Part shown: one piece after another, positions 1-8,367 of the stretch
How the letters are laid out: every line of letters starts with the position of its first letter
How positions within the stretch are numbered: the first letter of the stretch is position 1
Origin: Pestalotiopsis fici W106-1
Taxonomy: Eukaryota > Ascomycota > Sordariomycetes > Amphisphaeriales > Sporocadaceae
NCBI RefSeq assembly: GCF_000516985.1
Contig: NW_006917091.1
Location: 3,183,022 to 3,247,021 of the forward strand
Reading direction: 5' to 3'
Length of the DNA stretch: 64,000 bases
Translations under genes and position numbers: made by a program
The notes under the pieces: model-generated
What the model was told of the DNA's origin: nothing
What the model saw: the letters and a program-made list of their open reading frames with translations, nothing else
Databases searched by the model: none

Positions 1-2
1 AG

Positions 3-326
3 GTTACTGCGTCGGATTTTGTACGCTTGCTCGAAACGCCAACTCGCGAGACCCTCGACTACTGGATCCTCCGCGGTGAGCGCAGCGTCTGGCCTGCCAT
101 TTGTGCTCTACGCATTCGTTGTGTCATTGAGTTCGAGATTGAGCGGACATATCAACAGGTTCGTTCGCTCAAGGCGGGCGGTCTGCGGAGAAAGGCCAGC
201 ATCAATGCCGGGGCAGAAATATCCGAAGACAATCAACTGCCGCTCCCCGACGAGCCAATGCACCCACCATATGACAGGCAGCGCGCGGCGAGTATCGCAC
301 CGAGCCTCGTGCCAGGTGCTGGTTAG
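3..326 (+). CDS. 3' end of an unidentified gene (partial)
   Basis: An open frame enters from the left edge and ends at a TAG. The 107 visible residues look protein-like, with a Trp- and charge-rich segment (DYWILRGERSVWPA) followed by a Lys/Arg-rich stretch and a Pro-rich tail. I do not recognise a domain. The window starts with AG, so the frame could also begin at a splice acceptor at positions 1-2. A second frame is open over the same stretch but has less plausible composition. The function is unknown and the call rests only on composition. Confidence 0.35.
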   Translation, partial: VTASDFVRLLETPTRETLDYWILRGERSVWPAICALRIRCVIEFEIERTYQQVRSLKAGGLRRKASINAGAEISEDNQLPLPDEPMHPPYDRQRAASIAPSLVPGAG

Positions 327-1062
327 TTGTTTGCACGGCATGGACGAATAACGAGAACGTCATCAATACCCGTACAGAGGTCAGAATGGTATCGACATGT
401 TGGATAATTCGAATCAGCAAGCCGTGACCGACAGTCAAGAGACGGCTAGACAAGATTTCCTACAGCAGTCAAACATTTTACAAACTTGAAGATAATAAAT
501 GAACACGACATACTATCTATTATGCATTTATCAAGTCTAATGATTCCAACACACAATTGATTGTATTCAAGACCGATCATGCCATGACTTGATGGAGCTT
601 TTCCATCTAGGGTGCTTACATTTAGTCACATAGTTCCAGGGCCTTTCGAGCCACGCAGTCAAATCACTTGGCAAGGATATAATTCACAAGAGTAAGTTGT
701 TTGATATTTGATGTTTTCCTTGTCTATTCCTAAGAGATATCTCGACATTTTCCTTTACAATTAATCCAACATGTATCCCTCATTATCTACCCATTGCGAA
801 TCTTTCTCATGATTTCACCCTCGTGAGCATATCTGCATCACCACCACGGCGACATTCCAAATTGAGATAGATATCGGTAAAGTCCGACAGCAGTGTCTTT
901 GCGTCAAAGTTGTACGTCCTACAAGACTTCTTCTCCAGTGTTTGAAAGGTAGGTTTTAACAGCTCGTGTATCGGGAGGCTTTTGCGTCCCATTCATCCGT
1001 TGTGATGCGAAAGACGTCTACCAGAACCTTGGCCGTCCCGTCATTGATAGGTTCCTTCTTTA
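327..1062. other. stretch without a confident gene
   Basis: AT-rich sequence with only short frames. One minus-strand frame at 807-992 (61 codons, ending NLECRRGGDADMLTRVKS) has protein-like composition. It could be a last exon of the zinc-finger locus immediately to its right, but I found no splice junction that proves this. Confidence 0.4.
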
Positions 1063-1108
1063 TCACCGCAGGGGAGGGCGCTTCAGAAGCCGCCTTTGAC
1101 AAACATGG

Positions 1109-1333
1109 TCAAACTTGAAGTCTTCCTGCAGATTCCCACGTCTGAGAAGGGCTTTCCAGTCTCCTTGGCCTCTGCAGACAAAGACGGTGTAGCTCCGTCT
1201 TTGTCTGCAGCTCTGTGGGGCGGTTCTTGCCCTTCTCACCCCGGAAATGAGACTCCACGTGCTTCTGGTACGAGTGGAAGTTGTCCCAACCAACCCCAAC
1301 TTCCACTCCCACCAAAAGCACCTCGAGTCGCAC
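1109..1333 (-). pseudogene. zinc-finger gene fragment (second half of a C2H2 finger)
   Basis: The minus-strand frame contains WDNFHSYQKHVESHFRGEKG. This has the spacing of the second half of a C2H2 finger (F-x2-Y-x2-H-x3-H) followed by a GEKG linker. No matching Cys pair is visible directly upstream. The fragment is one arm of an inverted repeat whose other arm encodes almost the same peptide on the plus strand. I read it as a rearranged remnant of a multi-finger gene that also includes the 2162-2413 exon. It could still be a real exon, with the plus-strand copy the displaced one. Confidence 0.4.
1172..1210. repeat. perfect 16-bp inverted repeat (hairpin)
   Basis: CTGCAGACAAAGACGG at 1172-1187 is followed, after the 7-nt loop TGTAGCT, by its exact reverse complement at 1195-1210. 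It abuts the larger inverted zinc-finger repeat. Confidence 0.95.
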
Positions 1334-1357
1334 TTTCGAGGCGAGAAGGGCAAAAAC
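1223..1357. repeat. inverted duplication of a zinc-finger coding segment
   Basis: Two 60-nt arms (1223-1282 and 1298-1357) are reverse complements with 11 mismatches and a 15-nt spacer. Read outward on opposite strands, both encode the same finger segment (NFHSYQKHVESH versus NFHSHQKHLESH, then FRGEKGKN). Eight of the 11 differences are silent at codon level. The arms are therefore best explained as two paralogous finger-coding units placed head to head, not one recent copy. Confidence 0.85.
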
Positions 1358-1396
1358 CAGCCGGCGGGGTTTCCGGAGAACGCCCAGGTTAGCGGA

Positions 1397-1927
1397 TCAA
1401 GACGGCGCCTGGCGATGGGAGGGGGTCCGGAGACCACCCGGCTTGTTGAAACTAGGTTGAATAATGACATCCAGAGTCCGTAGTTCCTTAAAGGTTGTTC
1501 CAGCCAGCATAACCTTGGTGAGGAGGCCAGACTCTTCAGGGTCTGTAGGCACAAGTGCCTCTTTATAGACCATAACGGTCTTTGCGGCCTGCAAAATCGT
1601 CTTGGTGTTATCTGGGTATGTGTCGGGAGCTCTGTCGGTGAGGAAGACAATATCTCCAGACGGGTGAACAACAGTAGTCACAGCTCCAAAGGCATTGCTG
1701 CTGCTGCCGGGAACAGCAGGCTGGACTTGTGCCACGACGATGTGGCGGAAGGTCTCAGCACGCCACTGCTTGCTAACAGAGGCCGAGGCTGGCATGCTAG
1801 GTTGGACATTTGCGCCATTCTCGCTGATGTGCTGGACACAGCGTCCAGCACTGGCGTAATGGTTGTCAATGCTCATCTCTCGGGGATGCATTCCAGGGGG
1901 AGCAGTGCTCAGCCCGTGTAATTCCAA
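1397..1927 (-). CDS. probable exon of the degenerate zinc-finger gene
   Basis: An open frame of 176 codons with protein-like composition (for example DNHYASAGRCVQH, GAVTTVVHPSGDIVFLTDRAP and DPEESGLLTKVMLAGTTFKELRT). No domain is recognised. It lies downstream of the zinc-finger exon at 2162-2413 on the same strand, and the sequence between them holds a homopolymer of 21 A (minus strand). I could not find an acceptor that joins the two exons cleanly. It may be part of a broken gene. Confidence 0.4.
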   Translation of the reverse strand: MELHGLSTAPPGMHPREMSIDNHYASAGRCVQHISENGANVQPSMPASASVSKQWRAETFRHIVVAQVQPAVPGSSSNAFGAVTTVVHPSGDIVFLTDRAPDTYPDNTKTILQAAKTVMVYKEALVPTDPEESGLLTKVMLAGTTFKELRTLDVIIQPSFNKPGGLRTPSHRQAPS

Positions 1928-2013
1928 ATTCTCCGATGAGAGTCATGACGGCGGGACTCCTTGCCCAAGGGAGTCGGCGGGCAGGCTGAACCTTTCCGTG
2001 TTGTGTTGCCTAC

Positions 2014-2034
2014 TTTTTTTTTTTTTTTTTTTTT
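2014..2034. repeat. homopolymer T21 (A21 on the minus strand)
   Basis: An uninterrupted run of 21 T lies between the two probable exons of the zinc-finger locus. If it sat within an exon it would encode a polylysine run of variable frame, so it is either in an intron or marks where the gene was damaged. Confidence 0.95.
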
Positions 2035-2161
2035 GGGTGCCATGTATCGAGCAAGTGATTGTGCAGGAGACCGTGAACTGCAAAAATGGTAATAAGCAAG
2101 ATTGACAAGACAAGACATAAGTGATCGTCTTTGGGGACGGATTTCAAATAAGACAACTTAC

Positions 2162-2413
2162 CATATTGTTGTTTGTGGCTCTCTCGACGTTGGGATCACA
2201 ACCGGGCCAGTGGCAGTAGTCGTGGTCACCGTTGTTGTGGTCGTCAATGAGGTGCTTTTCCAAGGTCTCACCGTTGGCGAAGAAAGGGGTGCCCAGTGGG
2301 CAGCCCGAACCCTTACACTGGAGGGTGTGGATCATCACATGACGCTCACAGGCGTCACTAGTGCAGTCAGGAACCAGGCACAGCTGGTTGGATCGGGGCG
2401 CAGACACAGACAT
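2162..2413 (-). CDS. first exon of a C2H2 zinc-finger protein gene
   Basis: Starts at an ATG (MSVSAPRSNQLC) and ends at a good donor (ATG|GTAAGT). Two unusual C-x4-C fingers are visible: CLVPDC...RHVMIH and CKGSGC...F...TLEKHLIDDH. A third Cys pair (CHWPGC) follows, and its His pair would be in a later exon. A plausible acceptor (TTTTTGCAG) lies about 95 nt further on, but the reading beyond it runs into the A21 tract. Proteins of this kind may bind nucleic acid or protein; no target can be inferred. The exon is convincing, but the gene as a whole appears broken or rearranged. Confidence 0.55.
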
Positions 2414-2722
2414 CTGCCGCCGGGAGGAAGATGTACTTCACTCGGAAAAAGGACTCTATCAGAATCATGATCCGCTTGAGACGAAAAGGGGAGGTGGGGA
2501 TGGAGTACATCAGCCCTGGTTGCGGGATTGCATTCCTTTGCTCCAAGGCGGTTACCAGACCTTGGTTTTGGTTTAGTTGAGCTGCCAAAGAGGCAAGGAG
2601 AATCCTTGATATGGCAAAGACCTGAAGCCAGAGCGTAGTCAATTGTGTAGAGTATATTGGCGGTAGCTGACATTACCTTGGGGGATGGTATTTGTCTTGT
2701 AAAGTGGGAAAGAGTCGGTACA

Positions 2723-2922
2723 ATTATATCGTCCAAAGGTGAGTGTGAGTGGGATGATTATATCGTCCGAAGGTTAGTGTGTGTGGGATGATTATATCGT
2801 CCGAAGGTGAGTATGAGTGGGATGATTATATCGTCCGAAGGTGAGTGTGTGTGGGATGATTATATCGTCCGAAGGTGAGTATGAGTGGAATGATTCTTTC
2901 GTCCGAAGATGAGTATGGTTGG
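2723..2922. repeat. 34-bp minisatellite, about 6 copies
   Basis: Units begin at 2723, 2757, 2791, 2825, 2859 and 2893. The core is ATTATATCGTCCGAAGG followed by TGAGTGTGNGTGGGATG. Five units are full length and nearly identical and the sixth is degenerate. The 34-bp period is not a multiple of three, so the array is unlikely to be translated. Confidence 0.95.
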
Positions 2923-3930
2923 CTTTAGACGAACAAGAGGTATCATGTCTGGATGGTACCATAAATGATCTGCGGATCAAAGACAACAGACACCGGACGA
3001 AGATGAACGACTTTGGTACGGCAATATAACAAGCCAGCTGTGCAAGTATAGTTCAAGACTAGAGCGCCAACAAGGGCAGTGGCCAATTGGTGAAAAGTCC
3101 ATGGTGTATACTGCCCTGTTTCGGGAAGGTGGGGAATAAGTGTGCGGGGAGTATAAGTCGCAGCTTGACATGGTGGGGGACAAGTAGTACCTCGCCATTA
3201 TAGTGGGCATGTCTGGTTGAGAGAAACAAAAGACTATTGACTTGGAAAGTCGGAGAGTCTTTGTGTAGCTCTGAGTGGTGGAGAGATTCCAAGATTCAGA
3301 TCAAGACAATCGAATCAACGACCATGTTTGATTGACCAGGGAGACAAAGTCCTGTGAGGTAGTTGCTGAACCGTGATACTGAATCATGACAGCAACTATT
3401 GATGCGGTTAGAAACAAGTGAGAAAAGGAAAGAGGGAAACAGTATTCATGAGATTGTCCAAGTCGTGCTCGCCGACGTGAAGATTGATGGGAGAAGAAGA
3501 AAAAATTGAGAAAAAGGAGTGCCGGCCGGTCTTGTTTGGCAGACAATTTTGTGCAGATTGTTGTGGAGGGGTAGGAAAAACTCTTCGTTTTGCAAACGGC
3601 GTCTATCAAAATAATCACGCAAAGGCGTTTTACCCCGCGATTGTGAGAGGGGTAAAAGAAAAGTGAGAAAAATGATACTGCTTACCTAGATAATTGACAA
3701 AGTTGTAGACGCGTTTGAAATGCGTGTCTTTGTACGCTGCCGCGGAGTGCAGGATGGGTAGACCTGAAATGCAAGAGATTGTCAGTCTTGGAGGTTGTAA
3801 AGTGGAAGGATGGGACGGAAATTGTAGATTGACAGGACGGGACAGACATGTCAACTCACCATCTTGCTGAGGGTAACGAGTAGTGAATGCCCACTAGAAA
3901 CCTTTGAGGGTGTGTTGTCAGGAATGACGT
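2923..3930. other. stretch without a confident gene
   Basis: Only short frames on both strands with unlike composition. No recognised domain, RNA gene or repeat. Some GT/AG-like sites are present on the minus strand, so a poorly conserved spliced transcript cannot be excluded. Confidence 0.4.
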
Positions 3931-4073
3931 CTGGCGGAAGCTCAAGCCTGGCAAAAACCAAAGCTGGCGAGTGCTAAGACTGGCGAGAACTAGTTGGCGG
4001 GAACCAAAGTTGGCGAGAACCAAAGTTGGCGAGAGCGAAGACTGGCGAGAATCAAAACTGGCGGGAACCAAGA
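3931..4073. repeat. 16-bp minisatellite, 9 copies
   Basis: Consecutive units approximate CTGGCGAGAACCAAAG. They run at 3931-3946, 3948-3963, 3964-3979, a 14-nt short copy at 3980-3993, then 3994, 4010, 4026, 4042 and 4058 (16 nt each). Central copies are nearly identical and outer copies more diverged, as expected of an old tandem array. No coding frame is conserved. Confidence 0.9.
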
Positions 4074-4195
4074 CTCCAACTAGGAGATGATGATAGAGAT
4101 GGAGATGGAAGTAATAGATGACGGCGATGGGAATACACAACTACCACACAAAGAGATGGGCTAGATTTTGACAAGGCATGGAAGATACCGGCGAC

Positions 4196-4272
4196 ATGAA
4201 GATGGTAAATGATGGTAGATGGTGACAAGTGATGATAGATGGTGGTAGATGTGAATAGTAAATAGTGGTGAG
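4196..4272. repeat. imperfect GATGGT/GTAGAT simple repeat
   Basis: Low-complexity run of GATGGTAAAT, GATGGTAGAT and GATGATAGAT-like words. Confidence 0.7.
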
Positions 4273-4644
4273 AACTTGTGAAGATCTTGGGTTGGAGGTT
4301 GAAAGGTCAAGTAGTCAAAACATCTACAAAGCTCTGCCTTAAATAAACTTATTTTCACGGCCGCGGCCAAGCCAGGCGGCTGGGAGAAAGCGGCGGTGGG
4401 CGTCAACTTGCAAACGCCGCCGCGCCCAGGCTGATCACGAGCTGCCAGCTGGCTGGGAACAATCAGAATCCCGGCGGTTTGGACAATCGACGCCCTCGGC
4501 GGTTGGATGGTGGGCGACCAGGACACAGGCACCCCGTGTCACGAACAATCGACTGCCAGATCCGTCAACCAGCAGTGTACAAGACAATCGTGCCCTCTCC
4601 TGCAACGTGCCCGCCAGCCTACCCGTACATCATTTAATGTGCTT

Positions 4645-4985
4645 GAGAGATTGAACGTACCGACAGCTTACCTGTATCGGATCCAAGTTGAGGTTGCTTC
4701 CAGTCTTTACGTACCCGCCCACTTATCCGTATTCAATTCAACGTGCTCGCCTGTTTTGACGTGCCTTCTGGCCTACCTATACCGAACCCAAGAGACTCAT
4801 CAGTCTTGACGTGCCTGCCGACCTACCTGTATCCATTCAACATGCTGCTCTGGCGTACTGCTAGCTTATCTGTATTCCATTCGACTTGTCGTGATTGCCA
4901 GTTTGACGTGTCTGTCGGCCTCCCAATATCTAGTCTCATGTGCTTGCCGATTTGATGTGCCCGCCAACCTGCCCGCGAACGTAGT
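4645..4985. repeat. degenerate 40-50 bp tandem repeat field
   Basis: Recurring blocks such as TTGACGTGCCTGCC, GACCTACCTGTAT and CCATTCAACGTGCTCG appear about six times with many substitutions and variable spacing. The copies read as worn tandem repeats. Confidence 0.65.
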
Positions 4986-6280
4986 CATTCTCCATGATGT
5001 GCGTACTCGAGAGTTTTGACCTGCCCACCTTGTACGTACCTAGCTTCCTGTGATTCGCGAGAATATTGTACAAAAAGCTAAAGGGCAACGCCAGGTAACT
5101 TGCTGTTAATAATTGCTATCACGTGAACTTGTACAAAGTGCCAAATTCTTCCACGTCACCATGCTCGACATTTCTTTCACACCCATCTCCATGTATTCTT
5201 TGGATTCAGTCCAAAGGTTGTGTTCATTGACAGTCTTGGAGCAAGGGTACTTGGCAACTAATCGGCTTTGTAATTCTCGCAGCTGATATCGCACTCCATT
5301 CGCTTTGATTTAATACGCGAAATGGCATGGAAGCATTAAATCATGGAGCTCGTGCAGGTACAAATTCATTCCAAAGGTCAAACTGGGTTCTGGACTCAAC
5401 GGGAGACACATGTCAATGTCCAGTCAATCACAGTCATCTGTCACGTCGAAAAGCGAGGGACAGAGTCTCTTACGGTTGATACTACATGCGGATTCGTTTC
5501 ACGTCATTTCGCGAGCAGAAACTGGCTACACTGAGGCTTAGTACTCGTCTCAAGCATCATGCTGCACGCAACTAGTCCCCGGATGTCATTCTTGTCATGT
5601 GAGAATTGTCTATTGATCATTGAGCTCCCGCCAATTGTGGTGAAGATTCTGCCAGCTATCATGGAAGTGCTTGCAAAAGAGCTTTCATTGCTCTGTTTGG
5701 ATCTAGAAAGACTCCTTGTCGAGATACTAATTGGGACTAATCCGATCGTGACCCATCCTTGATCTTTGTGAGTTTTCTAACTGGAACAGATATTCTCTAC
5801 TTTTTGCTTTGGACGGCAGCCTAGCTCAAGACAAATATTTCATTCCATGTAGCTTTTTATGACAGTGTTTAGTCCTGGCAGCTTGGTGATCTCCTTCTCA
5901 ATCCCAGCCTCCTTCTCCATTGTGCAAGTTTGGCTGTGCTTGGGGTTCCTGGGTTGGAGACCCCAAGTCTCAATCTTCCTGGAGTTGTACCGTTGTAACT
6001 GGATCGAATCACCTTGTTTCTGTATTTTTTGGTAGGTAAAGCATTGAGATGTTGCCATCCACAAGACAGAAGCAACTGTCAAGATAATGTGCTTGGGTAT
6101 CGTATTTAACCTTGTCCTCTCCGCACGCCATATTTGACCAAGCCAACGCAGAGTAAATAGTATATACATTGAAATTAACATGAAACAATGATAAAAAATG
6201 CAGACGCTCATTCACGCTTTGTGTGGTATAATAAAGATACAAGAGTCAAGGAAACTGGTTTTCACCGCCCGCTTTTCAGG
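4986..6280. other. stretch without a confident gene
   Basis: Only short frames, none with a recognised domain. The largest (5840-6211, minus strand) has no supporting feature and lies in the probable 3' region of the small cysteine-rich gene next to it. Confidence 0.4.
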
Positions 6281-6490
6281 TTACAACATTCCCAGCTCTT
6301 TTTGTTGCTTGCAGTCCGGACAGAGACCCCGGACCAGTCGTCCAGGATACGGGCCATCTTTCTTGCCGCACCGACCGAAACCTCGATGGGCGCGGAGAAC
6401 GTTGTAGCACTTGTGTTCGCAAATCTTTTCGAATGCCCTGGGCCGGCTGCAGATCTCGCAGATCTTGGTGAGGCGCTCCGAGTAGCACAT
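6281..6490 (-). CDS. small cysteine-rich hypothetical protein (69 aa)
   Basis: Short uninterrupted frame that I start at MCYSERL rather than at an earlier in-frame Met, because the 21 residues before it are of low-quality composition. It has eight Cys: C2, C11, C14, C24, C28, C41, C57 and C60, with CxxC pairs at 11/14 and 57/60 and a His at 26. This looks like a pair of zinc-binding knuckles. There is no signal peptide, so it is probably intracellular. No named family is recognised. Many fungi encode small proteins starting MCY with CxxC motifs, which supports it as real. Confidence 0.5.
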   Translation of the reverse strand: MCYSERLTKICEICSRPRAFEKICEHKCYNVLRAHRGFGRCGKKDGPYPGRLVRGLCPDCKQQKELGML

Positions 6491-7136
6491 GGCAGAGAAG
6501 AATTTGAGGTTTATGTTATTGCCCGATTTGGATGTGCAATGATTGAATAACAATGTCTCTCTTGCTTTGACACTGGATTACTTGTATAGAGATTGACTAC
6601 AAGATAAAAAAGACACCTGCAATGAGCATTTTATATCACGGTCAAGGTTGACGGTGTTTACTTACAATGGAGTCATAAAAGTAGGGTGGACCCTTTGAGC
6701 TCTTGTCTCGAAACTGCAGACTCTCAGACAATGGGGACGACGCCCCTCAGTCCGCGCTGGGACAAAGAATGGGTAATGTGAGAAAAAAGAAGCAAGTTGT
6801 TTCTTCATGCACCGGAATTCTTGTCGCATATGAGGAGCCCTCAACGTCGGACTGTTCGGAGCGAGATGATTGCTAAATGAATGTGTGGCGGTGCTCGATA
6901 GGTGGTGGTAATGGTTGGGATGCAATAGCCGTCGTGGGGCCAGTAGCACGGTTGGGTATTAAAAAAAGCATAATCAAGTATGCGGGGAGACGAGGCCGAG
7001 GCTTGGAGTTGCAGAAATGCAGGAAACAACTGTAATAGTGAGTACAAAAGTACACTCCCTGTATATTCAAACACCAATGGAACAAGTTTGACAAGAAGCA
7101 AGAATAGTTGAGGATATAAACTCGGACCCGACTCAC
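6491..7136. other. stretch without a confident gene
   Basis: Minus-strand frames of 87-115 codons overlap here in conflicting frames and lack domains. Nothing recognised. Confidence 0.4.
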
Positions 7137-7141
7137 AAAAA
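7137..7141 (-). terminator. RNA polymerase III terminator (T5)
   Basis: A run of five T on the minus strand begins a few nucleotides past the tRNA 3' end, the expected position for Pol III termination. Confidence 0.7.
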
Positions 7142-7146
7142 TATGG

Positions 7147-7224
7147 TGCGTCCGGCGGGATTTGAACCCACGATCTCTTCCTATCCATGGGAGGGAAGCG
7201 GCTTAACGACTAGCCCACGGGCGC
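7147..7224 (-). tRNA. tRNA-Gly (CCC), with a 5-nt insertion in the anticodon loop
   Basis: The 78-nt minus-strand sequence folds as a cloverleaf. The acceptor stem is GCGCCCG/CGGACGC, with one C4-A69 mismatch. The D stem is GGCT/AGCC with an 8-nt loop. The anticodon stem is CTTCC/GGAAG. The T stem is GTGGG/CCCGC with loop TTCAAAT. The B box (GTTCAAATC) is good. The anticodon loop is 12 nt (CTCCCATGGATA): T33 is followed by CCC, A37, then five extra bases, consistent with a very short intron at the canonical 37/38 site. The three bases after the discriminator A are CCA, which nuclear tRNA genes normally do not encode. It could be a functional intron-containing tRNA or a decayed copy. Confidence 0.75.
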
Positions 7225-8367
7225 AGACTTGATTCCCCTTCTTTGTTGAAAACTTGATCAATTATTGAAAGATACAAGGTGAGTTTTAAAGGTTAGAAAA
7301 CATGAAACATGAAATGACAAGAAGAACAAACGATTGAGGGACCTTTTTACTGATTGTGCAAACGGCAACGGGAGCTACCAAAAAGCAGGGAACTGCAATT
7401 AACGACAGGCTGAGTAAAACCGACGGCCGATGGCGTAGCTCAGCCCCACGCTTGTCTATTTCCTTCCAAGTTCTGGGGCTTTGAGATGGCTGGATGGATC
7501 CAGTTGTGACCCCCATGCACTGAACACAACGAGAATTAAGCTGCAACTTGAGCTTGTTCTGGGATCCCCAATTTGTCCAAGGTACATCCTTGCCAACTGG
7601 ATCCTCTTTGGGTGCTACTCAGCACAACCTCTGTATGATCGCCCTGGACAAAGGGGCCATGGTCACAGATTGAACAGTGAGCTGAATGGGGCGGGATTGA
7701 AATGTCGGGTGAGGCCACAAATCCATACGCGAGGCTGGTGAAATCATTACTGAAGCCATGTCATTTCTACAACATTGCCATGTACTATGGGTCACGAAGT
7801 GGTCTTGTCTCGGCCTGTAATTTGATACCAATAGACACGGGAGTTTGTAAATCAATGAGTAATCTACTCTTTGCTCACTTGCGCGAAACATGACTAGACG
7901 AGTATAATAATATGCATTCTTTATCAAAGTATTCCAAATCGCTCGCTTACTCGACTGACATCGGGGTATAGTATGCTCATCAAAATCATAACGACTTGAA
8001 CGAGGTTGCATGCCACCGAGATGCTGATGGAACCGTACACCAGCTCCCGATATTGCCCATGCCAACCTGAAATACATGACCGTCATTGTATCCCCCATAA
8101 AAGCCAGCCATTGCGCCCCAAGATCCTCACTACAAACACTGAAATGCATCCATCCAATACAAACACGACAAGATGGTATGATGTCGACATATGCCGCTCT
8201 CCGACTGGGCAGAGCAAGTACAAGCCAATGAATGTCAATGCTTGAACGCCCACTTGTGCCAATTTCCCGTCTATCAGCCCGATCGCGACCCAACCAAGGT
8301 GAGAAAAAAAAAAGATGGAAATGTTGACGAGAAAAGAACAAAGTCTGACACATATCCAACAAACAAT
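7225..8367. other. stretch without a confident gene; 3' flank of the large repeat gene
   Basis: A 259-codon minus-strand frame (7619-8398) overlaps the end of the large gene in another frame and has no domain. It is treated as chance. The region probably contains the 3' UTR of that gene. Confidence 0.45.

Noticed and set aside
2723..4073. Tandem arrays considered as CRISPR
   Set aside because: Units are contiguous with no unique spacers, and the genome is eukaryotic.
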